Below are positions 45,783-54,106 of a stretch of 60,183 nucleotides of DNA, piece after piece. The stretch spans positions 1 to 60,183 of the forward strand of contig JAXMDT010000014.1 in assembly GCA_046348685.1 (NCBI GenBank). Direction: 5' to 3'. The stretch comes from JAXMDT01 sp046348685. GTDB lineage: Bacteria; Pseudomonadota; Alphaproteobacteria; Rickettsiales; UBA998. The translations under genes and the position numbers were made by a program. The notes beneath the pieces are model-generated. The model was not told the origin of the DNA, did not search any database, and saw nothing but the letters and a program-made list of their open reading frames with translations. The stretch's first letter is position 1. Every line of letters starts with the position of its first letter.

Positions 45783-46415
45783 ATGGCAAAAATCAATGGC
45801 ACCAGCAAAGCGGACGTTCTTTATGGAACGGTAAATCCGGATATCATCAATGGTTATGGCGGCGCGGATGAACTGCGCGGCGGCGGCGGCAACGATAAAA
45901 TCTGGGGCGGCGCGAATGATGATTTCATTTATGGCGGCGCGGGTTCCGATTCGCTGCATGGCGATGATGGTTCCGATTATCTGCAGGGCGGCAGCGGCAA
46001 TGATTTCATCATCGGCGGTACCGGTAACGACGGTATCAGCGGCAATGGCGGGGACGACACGATCCAGGGCGGCTTCGACGGCGACCTGATTTATGGCGGC
46101 GCAGGTAATGACCGATTTGTCTACAACACGAAAGAAGCAGCGCCGGTGGGTGATTTCGAGCAGATCGCTGATTTCGCCCAGGGCGATAAGCTTGATCTTT
46201 CCGGCATCGATGCCAATGATTCGCGCGCTGGCAACCAGACGTTCACCTTCATCGGCAACCAGCCGTTCAGCGGGGCGGGGCAGGTGCATTACTATGTCGA
46301 CACGACGAATCACTGGACAGTGGTGGAAGGCAACGTGGATGCTGATTTCATGCCGGAATTCCAAATTATCCTGAACAGCAATTACATCATCACCGCTACA
46401 GATATAGTGCTGTAA
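45783..46415 (+). CDS. RTX calcium-binding protein, probable type I secretion substrate
   Basis: The 210-residue product consists of RTX nonapeptide repeats from about residue 18 to 110 (GYGGADELRGGGGND, GGAGSDSLHGDDGSD, GGTGNDGISGNGGDD, GGAGND), which bind calcium in a parallel beta-roll. A hydrophobic beta C-terminal part of about 100 residues follows. There is no N-terminal signal peptide, as expected for proteins exported by an ABC-type I system through a C-terminal signal. No catalytic domain and no transporter genes are present nearby. AGGAG lies upstream of the start. Confidence 0.85.
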   Translation: MAKINGTSKADVLYGTVNPDIINGYGGADELRGGGGNDKIWGGANDDFIYGGAGSDSLHGDDGSDYLQGGSGNDFIIGGTGNDGISGNGGDDTIQGGFDGDLIYGGAGNDRFVYNTKEAAPVGDFEQIADFAQGDKLDLSGIDANDSRAGNQTFTFIGNQPFSGAGQVHYYVDTTNHWTVVEGNVDADFMPEFQIILNSNYIITATDIVL

Positions 46416-46430
46416 TTGCTTATCGTTGCT

Positions 46431-46530
46431 GCAAGTGAGGATTTTCCGCGCTTCCGCTACTTAGGTACTTATTATGTACATTCCGTTTCGGTTCTCGCAA
46501 ATCCCTCATTTCGCATACGCGCTAGCGCAA
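46431..46530. repeat. GTAC-centred intergenic element, copy B
   Basis: The spacer after the RTX gene contains GGTACTTATTATGTACATTCC with GC-rich flanks: GTGAGGATTTTCCGC on the left and GGTTCTCGCAAATCCCTCA on the right, which are partly complementary to each other. It matches copy A (18868-18960) in the central GTAC hairpin and right flank. The 170-base spacer holds no gene otherwise. Confidence 0.45.
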
Positions 46531-46585
46531 TTTAGTCTCTAATCAAAAAACATGCAGTCATTTGCAACTGTGCTATGATCAGGGC

Positions 46586-46939
46586 ATGTCCGAATATTAC
46601 CTCGCGATATTTGCGGAAGCCTACCTTCGCTATTTCATGCTGCCTATCGGCTCGCAGATCGTGTTGCCCGCGATGAAATACTTTGGCGGTTACGACATGC
46701 TGGTGCCGAATATTCTGGCGGGTGCGGGCATCCTGCTGGCGATGCTGACCAGTTTTATGGTCGGGATAGGATTTGCTCGCCTGCGCATTAAACATTTCCC
46801 ACATACGATTTCCGAGGAACGTTATACCGCCATCAGCCGCGTTACCAGCCGCTGGGGATGGCCGCTTTTACTGCTCGTCGGCCTGCCATTTGGGACACTG
46901 GTACCGGTGATATTGGGATTTTTCTTTAGAAAACAATAG
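46586..46939 (+). CDS. small integral membrane protein, possibly VTT/YqaA-like
   Basis: The 117-residue protein has three hydrophobic segments: one around LPIGSQIVLPAM, one at ILAGAGILLAMLTSFMVGIG, and one ending WGWPLLLLVGLPFGTLVPVILGFFF. The last phrase resembles the C-terminal motif of YqaA/DedA-type (VTT) proteins, but the protein is short and the match is only impressionistic. ATG at 46586 is preferred over 46562. It stands alone between the RTX gene and two small unknown genes. Confidence 0.55.
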   Translation: MSEYYLAIFAEAYLRYFMLPIGSQIVLPAMKYFGGYDMLVPNILAGAGILLAMLTSFMVGIGFARLRIKHFPHTISEERYTAISRVTSRWGWPLLLLVGLPFGTLVPVILGFFFRKQ

Positions 46940-47017
46940 CATAGATGCTTCTTTGTTTGTCATCAAATATTAATAATCGTTAGCTATTCTCAATAGATAA
47001 TATATTGAGGGGATTTT

Positions 47018-47311
47018 ATGGCTGAATTAACACAACAACAGCGTCAGGAATTAGCACGCCAACAAGCACACCTATGCAGCCGCGGTCAGCTGCAAGCAGA
47101 AGGTCAGCCTATTACGCAGGAAAGGTTAGATGCCTGTGACGCAAATGTTGCTTCTCAGTATTTAACTGATCTTGGTCCGAAACATGAACCTAAAGCAGGC
47201 TACAAAGATGCAGCTTGTTTCGTAGCAAATGAAATTTTTGGAACAGAGCTTGGTGGGCTTTGCCCCTCCAGTGCCGGCATTCCATCTGCAGGCACATCAC
47301 CTAAGCGTTAA
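47018..47311 (+). CDS. small soluble protein of unknown function
   Basis: The 97-residue protein is polar and Gln-rich at the N-terminus (MAELTQQQRQELARQQAHLC) and has four cysteines and a Pro/Ser-rich tail. No signal peptide or membrane segment is seen. A good ribosome binding site (GAGGGGA) precedes the ATG, which supports expression. It is followed after 13 bases by another unknown gene on the same strand. I do not recognise the family. Confidence 0.6.
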   Translation: MAELTQQQRQELARQQAHLCSRGQLQAEGQPITQERLDACDANVASQYLTDLGPKHEPKAGYKDAACFVANEIFGTELGGLCPSSAGIPSAGTSPKR

Positions 47312-47324
47312 GCACCGTTGAATT

Positions 47325-47894
47325 ATGGATGACAAAAAACCTGGATACTTTGCTGTCGTAACCATTGAGGATAGCGGAAATAAGGCGACGTTGCGCGTTA
47401 CGGGCGATCAAATCAGTCCGGATCAGCCATTCGATCTGAAAGGCGATGTAACGCAAAACGACCTTGAACTATTTGTGGGTGATTGCGGCCCGCTTAAAAA
47501 TAAACCTACTATGCAGTTTGAAGGTGACGGGCGTACTGAAGATGTCGTTAAACCTTACCTAAACGCTGCAAAGCAGCAGGGTTTGAAAAAACCGGAAGAA
47601 GACGCAGGCACTGCCCATCATCCAAAAGTGAGTATAGAATTTTTCGAGATTATTTATGGAGAAGGCCGATACAGTCATCTAGCTGATGGGGCAAAGTCCG
47701 TTAAAAAATTAGTGGGAACTGTCGATAATGACGGTCCGTCACCCTTAGGACTTGTAGCTCAGCAAACACAAAAGGCATTGGCTGAAGCAGGCGAGTGTTC
47801 CCTGCCGGACGTAGCTCCCGCGCCTTCTATCGATCATAGCCGTCCCGAGGTTTCGGCAGGCCTTCAAAATGATTCGAATGGCGGATTCGATTAA
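47325..47894 (+). CDS. soluble protein of unknown function, convergent with uvrA
   Basis: The 189-residue product begins with a beta-like segment (YFAVVTIEDSGNKATLRVTG) and continues as a polar alpha/beta protein with a disordered Ser/Pro-rich C-terminus. No signal peptide, membrane helix or catalytic motif is recognised. It probably forms a unit with the 97-residue gene upstream. The last 68 bases overlap the 3' end of uvrA on the other strand. Confidence 0.6.
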   Translation: MDDKKPGYFAVVTIEDSGNKATLRVTGDQISPDQPFDLKGDVTQNDLELFVGDCGPLKNKPTMQFEGDGRTEDVVKPYLNAAKQQGLKKPEEDAGTAHHPKVSIEFFEIIYGEGRYSHLADGAKSVKKLVGTVDNDGPSPLGLVAQQTQKALAEAGECSLPDVAPAPSIDHSRPEVSAGLQNDSNGGFD

Positions 47895-50748
47895 TTCTTA
47901 ACGCTACTTTTTTTTTCTTCGTCTTTTCCAGCAGCGGCTTAATAAACCGCCCTGTAATACTGGCTTCGTTTTTGGCGATGTCTTCCGGGGTGCCGGTGGC
48001 GACGATTTTACCGCCTTTATGCCCGCCGCCGGGACCGATATCGATCACCCAGTCGGACGTTTTGATGACGTCGAGGTTGTGCTCGATGATCACCATCGTA
48101 TTGCCGGAATCGACTAGCTGTTGCAACACGCCGAGTAGCTTCCTGATATCTTCGCTATGCAGGCCGGTGGTCGGTTCGTCGAGGATATAGAGCGTCCGTC
48201 CCGTGGCGCGCTTGGAAAGTTCCTTCGCCAGTTTCACGCGCTGCGCCTCGCCGCCCGAAAGCGTCGTTGCCGATTGGCCAAGCTTAATATAGGCAAGTCC
48301 CACTTCACGCAGCGCTTCGCATTTCTCCCGGATGGAGGTTTGCGCGGCAAAGAATTCACATGCTTCCTCGATTGTCATATCAAGCACGTCGGCGATGGAT
48401 TTATTCTTATAAGTAACTTCCAGTGTTTCGCGGTTATAGCGTTTGCCTTTGCAGACATCGCAGATGACATACACATCGGGAAGGAAGTGCATCTCGATCT
48501 TGATGAGGCCGTCGCCCTGGCACGCTTCGCAGCGTCCGCCCTTGACGTTAAACGAGAAGCGGCCAGCTTTATATCCACGTGCTTTCGCTTCGGGTAGTGC
48601 TGCGAACCAATCGCGGATGGGTGAGAAAGCGCCGGTGTAGGTCGCAGGGTTGGAGCGTGGCGTGCGGCCAATCGGGGATTGATCGATTTCGATGATCTTG
48701 TCGATATATTCAAGCCCTTCGATAGCTTTGAACTGGCCGGGCTGGTCTTTCGTGCCCATGATGCGGCGCGCCGCGGCCTTGTAGAGCGTTTCGATAACAA
48801 GTGATGATTTTCCGCCGCCTGAAACGCCGCTGACGCAGGTCATCAGGCCGATCGGAAATTCCGCTGTCACATTTTGCAAATTGTTGGCGGAAGCTTCTTT
48901 GATGACGATCTTTTTGTGCTTAAGCGCTTTACGCCGCTCGGCAGGCACTTCGATCTGTTTTTTGCCGGAGAGATACTGGCCAGTAATGCTTTTAGGATTC
49001 TGCATCACTTCCTTGGCGGTGCCTTGGGCGATGATTTCGCCGCCATGAATGCCGGCGCCAAGACCCATGTCGATGAGGTGATCGGCATGGCGCATCGTGT
49101 CTTCATCATGTTCGACGACGATAACGGTATTACCGAGGTCACGCAGTTTTTCGAGAGTAGCAAGCAGGCGCTCATTATCGCATTGATGCAGGCCAATCGA
49201 CGGTTCATCCAGTACGTAAAGCACGCCGGACAAGCCTGATCCTATCTGCGAGGCGAGGCGAATACGCTGCGCTTCGCCGCCGGAAAGCGTTCCGGACTCA
49301 CGGGCAAGCGTCAGGTAATCAAGGCCGACATTAACGAGGAAACCGAGCCGGTCACGGATTTCCTTCAAGACTTTTTCAGCGATTTTTTTCTGTTGCGCGT
49401 TGAGTTTTTTATCCAAAGAAGAAAACCAGATGGCCGCTTCATCGATGGTTTGCTCGCACACCTGTCCGATATTGCGATCGCCGACGCGAACGCAGAGTGC
49501 TTCTTCCTTCAGCCGGTAGCCATGACAGGCGGGGCAGGCGAGCGCGCTCTGGTATTTGTCGAGTTCTTCGCGCATCCAGGCGCTTTCGGTTTCGGTATAG
49601 CGGCGCTTCAGTGTTGGCAGCACGCCTTCGAACGGTTTGTTGACCGGGAAAGAGCGCGCGCCATCGTCATAGATGATTTTCACGTTTTCATCGCCCGAAC
49701 CGTTGAGGATGATGTCTTGTAATTTTTCCGGCAAATCTTCCCACGCGGTATTCAGGCTGAATTTGTAATGACGGGAAAGGCCATGCAGCGCCTGCATGTA
49801 GAATTTGTTGTGACCGGCATTCCATGGTGCAATCGCGCCTTCGGAGAGTTTTTTTGTATGGTCGGGAACGACCAGTTCCGGATCGAAGAAGAGTTTGGTG
49901 CCAAGGCCGTCGCATTCGGGGCAGGCGCCGAACGGCGAGTTGAAAGAAAACAGGCGGGGTTCGATTTCTTCCAGCGTAAAGCCGGAAACAGGACACGCGA
50001 ATTTAGCGGAGAGAGTCTGGACATTTTTCGTCTCAACGTTCTCGACGAAGATTAATCCTTCGCTGATGCCGAGCGCCGTTTCGATACTGTCGGCAAGGCG
50101 TTTGTTGATGTCCGGTTTGATGACGATGCGGTCGACGACGATTTCAATGTCATGCTTCTTGTTCTTGTCGATTGAGGGCATCTCTTCGATGAGATGCACT
50201 TTGCCGTTGATGCGTATGCGAGTGAAGCCGCGCTTCTGCAGCGCTGCGATTTCCTTTTTGTGCTCACCCTTCGCACCGCGCACGATGGGGGCAAGGAGGT
50301 GAATTTTGCTGCCTTCCGGGTACGCCGCGATGATGTCCACCATCTGCGAAACGGTCTGGCTTTCGATGGGAAGGCCGGTTGCAGGTGAATAGGGAATGCC
50401 GACGCGTGCATAGAGCAGGCGAAGATAGTCATAAATTTCGGTGACAGTGCCGACCGTGGAGCGCGGGTTGCGTGAGGTGGTTTTCTGGTCAATGGCGATG
50501 GCCGGGGAGAGCCCGTCGATTGTCTCCACATCGGGCTTATCCTGTACGTTCAGAAACTGGCGGGCATAGGCGGAAAGCGACTCGACATAGCGGCGCTGGC
50601 CTTCGGCATAGAGCGTATCGAAAGCGAGTGAGGATTTGCCCGAACCGGAAAGCCCGGTGATAACAACCAGCTTCTCTTTAGGAATTTCGAGAGAAATATT
50701 CTTTAAATTGTGTTCCTTAGCGCCGCGTATCGAAATCACATCCCGCAT
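47827..50748 (-). CDS. uvrA: excinuclease ABC subunit A
   Basis: UvrA recognises DNA damage together with UvrB in nucleotide excision repair. The 973-residue protein has two ABC ATPase modules: Walker A GLSGSGKSSL and GVSGGGKSSLV, and signatures LSGGEAQRIRLA and LSGGEAQRVKLA. It also has zinc-finger cysteines in CPECDGLG, CPACHGYRL and the CEACQGDG...CDVCKGK region. It ends about 30 residues beyond the usual GRFIKPLL end, in a basic tail (KTKKKKVALRINRIRH onward) that overlaps the convergent gene. The tail may be a recent 3' extension caused by loss of the ancestral stop. Confidence 0.97.
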   Translation of the reverse strand: MRDVISIRGAKEHNLKNISLEIPKEKLVVITGLSGSGKSSLAFDTLYAEGQRRYVESLSAYARQFLNVQDKPDVETIDGLSPAIAIDQKTTSRNPRSTVGTVTEIYDYLRLLYARVGIPYSPATGLPIESQTVSQMVDIIAAYPEGSKIHLLAPIVRGAKGEHKKEIAALQKRGFTRIRINGKVHLIEEMPSIDKNKKHDIEIVVDRIVIKPDINKRLADSIETALGISEGLIFVENVETKNVQTLSAKFACPVSGFTLEEIEPRLFSFNSPFGACPECDGLGTKLFFDPELVVPDHTKKLSEGAIAPWNAGHNKFYMQALHGLSRHYKFSLNTAWEDLPEKLQDIILNGSGDENVKIIYDDGARSFPVNKPFEGVLPTLKRRYTETESAWMREELDKYQSALACPACHGYRLKEEALCVRVGDRNIGQVCEQTIDEAAIWFSSLDKKLNAQQKKIAEKVLKEIRDRLGFLVNVGLDYLTLARESGTLSGGEAQRIRLASQIGSGLSGVLYVLDEPSIGLHQCDNERLLATLEKLRDLGNTVIVVEHDEDTMRHADHLIDMGLGAGIHGGEIIAQGTAKEVMQNPKSITGQYLSGKKQIEVPAERRKALKHKKIVIKEASANNLQNVTAEFPIGLMTCVSGVSGGGKSSLVIETLYKAAARRIMGTKDQPGQFKAIEGLEYIDKIIEIDQSPIGRTPRSNPATYTGAFSPIRDWFAALPEAKARGYKAGRFSFNVKGGRCEACQGDGLIKIEMHFLPDVYVICDVCKGKRYNRETLEVTYKNKSIADVLDMTIEEACEFFAAQTSIREKCEALREVGLAYIKLGQSATTLSGGEAQRVKLAKELSKRATGRTLYILDEPTTGLHSEDIRKLLGVLQQLVDSGNTMVIIEHNLDVIKTSDWVIDIGPGGGHKGGKIVATGTPEDIAKNEASITGRFIKPLLEKTKKKKVALRINRIRHSNHFEGLPKPRDGYDR

Positions 50749-50829
50749 TCGTCAATCTCTCCAAACCCTGATGATCTGGGGTATATAGAGCAATTTCCAT
50801 AAAAAGACAGGGGGTATTTGAAACATCGT

Positions 50830-51774
50830 TTATTTGCCAGGCCCGGTAAGCAGTTTCGTCCCTTCTTGCAGACGTTCGGCTAATGAACGGCGTCGCTGGC
50901 ATTCGGCGTTATAATGTTTTCTAAAACCGGCCAGATTGTCTTCAAGGGCGCGTAGGTCTATAAAAAGGGCATCCGCCGTCTGAGAATGTTTAATTTGCGG
51001 GAAAGCAACTAGAGTTGTCAGCAAGATATCAACCACCTGTTTTCCGGCAGGCGCAAGATCAGCAAGGTGGATGCGAAAGGCGTCTTTATCCCTGAAGCGG
51101 ACCTGATTCACATTCCGTTCGCCAAAAAGGCTTTCCAGAAACCCGCTGGCATCTTCGGGCGCAGCCCCTGATTCTCCAGCAAATATGCTCACCACTTTAT
51201 TGCCACCATCAGTGCCATTTCGAAGACTGGAAGTGCTTTGGGAAGGCGTTCGTCCTGCCGGTAATTCATGAACAGAACCGTGTAGATGGATTTCAGAAGG
51301 GGGAGCAATTTCGCCCGTGACCGTGCGTAGCGGCGATCCCAGCGCCGCCTCCATAATAGCGCGGGCTGATTTTCCGTTACGGAAATTTTCGCCTTTACGG
51401 ATTGCAGCGATCAGCGACACCGCGTCGATCAGTACGTAGCTGCGTTTGTGATCTGTACCACCCCAGAGTGTTTCCTTTATTTCATGTTCCTCGCCGCCGA
51501 TACGCGAGTTTGTATCCCCGTCGCCGCCATACAGCGCTGCAAGAAAATGTCTCACGCTGACGCCAGGATACTTATTTTGAAACGTTCTGATTTCAACTCT
51601 GAAGCAATCTTCGACTGTCCGACTTGTAATTCTATCGGTGCGTTTTCGTAGACCCTCCCGCTTTGGCTCAAAAACAGTACCGAAACCGAAAAACCCACGA
51701 AGCATGGCAACTGCCTCGCCGTACGTTTCATCAATGTGACGCTGCGTGAGCGTGATTCCGGGATAAACAGCCAT
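50830..51774 (-). CDS. protein of unknown function between uvrA and ssb
   Basis: The 314-residue soluble protein has no signal peptide or membrane helix. The first 130 residues contain RDFLAALYGG-like and LWGGTDHKRSYVLIDAVSLI segments, a low-complexity Ser/Gly-rich linker follows (SQSTSSLRNGTDGGN), then a helical C-terminus with CQRRRSLAERLQEG. The gene is transcribed divergently from ssb. A weak ribosome binding site (GAGAAA) precedes the ATG. I do not recognise the family. Confidence 0.6.
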   Translation of the reverse strand: MAVYPGITLTQRHIDETYGEAVAMLRGFFGFGTVFEPKREGLRKRTDRITSRTVEDCFRVEIRTFQNKYPGVSVRHFLAALYGGDGDTNSRIGGEEHEIKETLWGGTDHKRSYVLIDAVSLIAAIRKGENFRNGKSARAIMEAALGSPLRTVTGEIAPPSEIHLHGSVHELPAGRTPSQSTSSLRNGTDGGNKVVSIFAGESGAAPEDASGFLESLFGERNVNQVRFRDKDAFRIHLADLAPAGKQVVDILLTTLVAFPQIKHSQTADALFIDLRALEDNLAGFRKHYNAECQRRRSLAERLQEGTKLLTGPGK

Positions 51775-51843
51775 AAATTTCTCTGGCCAATGGTAAAGAA
51801 AAATGCTCTTTTGTGTGTTAAAGTTTAATGAAAGGGCACCGAT

Positions 51844-52335
51844 ATGGCAGGCAGCGTAAATAAAGTGATATTAGTCGGCAACTTAGGGGCTGATCCGGAA
51901 GTGCGCTCAACACAGGATGGCCGCGAGATCGCGAACCTACGTGTCGCCACCTCCGAGAGCTGGAAAGACCGCAATACCGGTGAACGCAAAGAAAAAACCG
52001 AATGGCACCGCGTCGTGATTTTCAGCGAGCCGCTGGTGAATGTCGCGAAGAATTACCTGCGCAAAGGCTCGAAACTCTATATCGAAGGCCAGCTGCAGAC
52101 CCGCAAATGGACCGACCAGTCCGGCCAGGAAAAATACTCCACCGAAGTTGTGCTGCAGGGCTATAACGCCACGCTCACCATGCTGGATTCCAAGCGCGAA
52201 GGTGGTAGCAGCTACGGCGATGAAGGCGGCAGCAATTATGGCCAGCAATCGTCCGGCGGCGGTTACAGCAATAACCAAAATCGTCAGCAGCAAGCACCAC
52301 AGCGCGCCGAACTGGATGATGAGATTCCGTTTTAA
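51844..52335 (+). CDS. ssb: single-stranded DNA-binding protein
   Basis: The 163-residue protein has the OB fold (MAGSVNKVILVGNLGADPEV, then EWHRVVIFSEPLVNVAKNYL and GSKLYIEGQLQTRKW). A Gly/Ser/Gln-rich flexible linker leads to the acidic C-terminal tip DDEIPF, which recruits DNA-repair and replication partners. It is divergent from the unknown gene and near uvrA, a classical pairing. Heptad array 4 follows immediately after the stop. Confidence 0.96.
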   Translation: MAGSVNKVILVGNLGADPEVRSTQDGREIANLRVATSESWKDRNTGERKEKTEWHRVVIFSEPLVNVAKNYLRKGSKLYIEGQLQTRKWTDQSGQEKYSTEVVLQGYNATLTMLDSKREGGSSYGDEGGSNYGQQSSGGGYSNNQNRQQQAPQRAELDDEIPF

Positions 52336-52398
52336 GTCATGAGTTATGGGTTATGAGTTACGAGAAGCTGCTCATAACTCATAACATATAACCCGTAA
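52336..52398. repeat. heptad-repeat hairpin array 4 (ssb/dapF spacer)
   Basis: Nine units in strict register begin at the base after the ssb stop: GTCATGA, GTTATGG, GTTATGA, GTTACGA, then GAAGCTG as centre, then CTCATAA, CTCATAA, CATATAA, CCCGTAA. The left units are inverse complements of the right ones (GAGTTATG against CATAACTC), so the spacer forms one long hairpin. The dapF ATG follows six bases later without a visible ribosome binding site. Confidence 0.85.
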
Positions 52399-52404
52399 CT
52401 ATCT

Positions 52405-53262
52405 ATGACCGCTATTCCCTTCCAGAAAATGCACGGCCTTGGCAATGATTTCGTCATCATTGACGAGCGGAAATCGCCCTTCCAGATTGTCGATCAAGAA
52501 CTGCGCGAGCAGAAGGTGCGGGCGATTGCCGAGCGGCATACAGGCGTCGGCTGCGATCAGCTTATCGTTATGCGTCCTTCGCGGCGCGGCGATGTGTACA
52601 TGCAAATCTTCAATAGCGATGGCGGCGAGGTAGCCTCCTGCGGCAACGCGACGCGGTGTGTAGCATGGCTGATGATGAAGGAATTACGTAAGGAAACGAT
52701 CCTCATCGAAACGGAAGTCGCGGTGATACCGGCGCATTTGGTTGGTAAGGAAACCGTGCAGGTCAGCATGGGAAAACCTTATCTGAAATGGAATGAAATC
52801 CCGCTCTCGCGTGAGGAGGATACGCTGCATCTTTCCGTCTCGCGCGATATTCTGAAAGACGGCGTGGCGGTGAGCATGGGCAACCCGCATGCGGTATTTT
52901 TTGTGCCGGAGCCGGAGCGCATCCCGCTGACGCAGATCGGCCCGCTTCTTGAGCATGATGGGCTTTTCCCCGAACGCGCCAATATCAACGTCGCGCATGT
53001 GGAAACTCCGACGCATATCCGCCTCATGACCTGGGAGCGCGGCTCCGGTCTGACGCTGGCTTGCGGTACGGGAGCCTGCGCAACCATGGTGGCAGCAAGA
53101 AGACGCGGTCTGGTACGTAAGGAAGCGACTGTCAGCATGCCGGGCGGCGATCTCACGATTCGCTGGGATGGCGGCGAAAAAGACCCCGATCATGAGGTCT
53201 GGATGACCGGCCCCGTCGCCGAAAGCTTTTCCGGCGAGCTAAAGCCTGAATGGTGGGTTTAG
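52405..53262 (+). CDS. dapF: diaminopimelate epimerase
   Basis: DapF converts LL- to meso-diaminopimelate for lysine and peptidoglycan. The 285-residue protein has the N-terminal motif MHGLGNDFVIID, the first catalytic Cys in EVASCGNATRCVAW and the second in TLACGTGACATMVAAR. The start is placed at 52405 where the family N-terminus begins. The heptad array lies directly upstream instead of a ribosome binding site. dapF-mtaB-ftsY linkage is common in alphaproteobacteria, here interrupted by accessory genes. Confidence 0.96.
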   Translation: MTAIPFQKMHGLGNDFVIIDERKSPFQIVDQELREQKVRAIAERHTGVGCDQLIVMRPSRRGDVYMQIFNSDGGEVASCGNATRCVAWLMMKELRKETILIETEVAVIPAHLVGKETVQVSMGKPYLKWNEIPLSREEDTLHLSVSRDILKDGVAVSMGNPHAVFFVPEPERIPLTQIGPLLEHDGLFPERANINVAHVETPTHIRLMTWERGSGLTLACGTGACATMVAARRRGLVRKEATVSMPGGDLTIRWDGGEKDPDHEVWMTGPVAESFSGELKPEWWV

Positions 53263-53270
53263 CTGTCATA

Positions 53271-53294
53271 AAAACTTAATAATTATTAAGTTTT
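53271..53294 (+). terminator. AT-rich perfect palindrome after dapF
   Basis: AAAACTTAATAA is followed directly by its exact inverse complement TTATTAAGTTTT, eight bases after the dapF stop. The hairpin ends in T4, so it may act as a weak, possibly bidirectional terminator. The lack of GC pairs makes this uncertain; an operator role is an alternative. Confidence 0.45.
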
Positions 53295-53325
53295 CAGATT
53301 TCATAATCCTCGTTACATCCACGGC

Positions 53326-53889
53326 ATGGACGGAAGCGAAGAAACAAATATGCCATTACTAGTTGCTCATCGAAAGATGGCGACCAGCAGGGCGAATGCT
53401 GGCGAATTACGCACGCGTCTTGAGCAAGAATTTGAACTATCGGCGCCGACGCTAGGAATAATAAAGACGGTGGAAACATTGGATGAACTTGGTCATGCCG
53501 CATCAGCTATTGCTCAAACTATGTATAGGGAAGCTAAAGTTGCTCCTGCTCCCCAACGAGGCATTTTGCCTTGGAAAAAATCCTACGATGTTGCCCAAGC
53601 ACGGGAAGCAAAAGTATTGCATACTGGGGCATTGATCAGGACGGGGCTTCATGTCGACGATCAGATGGGAATAATTACAATCACACTAACAGAAAATCAG
53701 CATGTAAACACCGCTTTACAGGCTTTAAAAAGCGCGCTTGAGAAAGCAACCGCACTTACTCCGTCGGGACCGGAAAAAGCAATAATATGCACCGAGCTTC
53801 GCGATGCCTTGGTTGCTTTAGGCGAAGCAAAGAAGGGTGATCCTTTTCACAGTGGCGGAACGTCGAAGGCAGTAGCATCCCGTGCTTAA
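53326..53889 (+). CDS. soluble helical protein of unknown function
   Basis: The 187-residue protein contains RANAGELRTRLEQEFELSAP, a stretch with TIKTVETLDELGHAASAIAQ character, and a central beta element GIITITLTENQHVN. No signal peptide or membrane segment is present. ATG at 53350, preceded by GAAGAAAC, is an equally likely start. It lies in the dapF-mtaB junction and is probably an accessory insertion. The family is not recognised. Confidence 0.55.
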   Translation: MDGSEETNMPLLVAHRKMATSRANAGELRTRLEQEFELSAPTLGIIKTVETLDELGHAASAIAQTMYREAKVAPAPQRGILPWKKSYDVAQAREAKVLHTGALIRTGLHVDDQMGIITITLTENQHVNTALQALKSALEKATALTPSGPEKAIICTELRDALVALGEAKKGDPFHSGGTSKAVASRA

Positions 53890-54014
53890 TATTGAACTGG
53901 GTTCCCAAGCAAATAGTTTAGAATGATAATCCATAACCAAGCAATAATGAATGCCAGAATAAAAACAAATATGAAGTGCTTGGTTTCGCTGTGGATATTG
54001 CGTTTTTCTGCCAT
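53886..54014 (-). CDS. 42-residue small membrane protein
   Basis: A short minus-strand frame encodes a polar N-terminus (MAEKRNIHSETKH) followed by a strong membrane helix (FIFVFILAFIIAWLWIIILN) and a short tail LLGNPVQY. The amino acid layout is that of a real bitopic peptide rather than a chance frame. AAGG lies immediately upstream of the ATG, closer than ideal. Its stop overlaps the convergent 187-residue gene by four bases. It fills most of the 217-base gap before mtaB. Confidence 0.5.
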   Translation of the reverse strand: MAEKRNIHSETKHFIFVFILAFIIAWLWIIILNYLLGNPVQY

Positions 54015-54106
54015 GCCTTAACGTTAGCTAAAAGCGTAGTGATTTTGAAGCGTTCTGTTTGATTTTCCCAGAAAATTACGCTATTTGAACGCGATTACAG
54101 GTTGAT

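Noticed and set aside
45738..46364. 208-residue minus-strand frame opposite the RTX gene
   Set aside because: Long antisense frames arise from the GGxGxD codon repeats; the peptide is Ile/Ala-rich low complexity.
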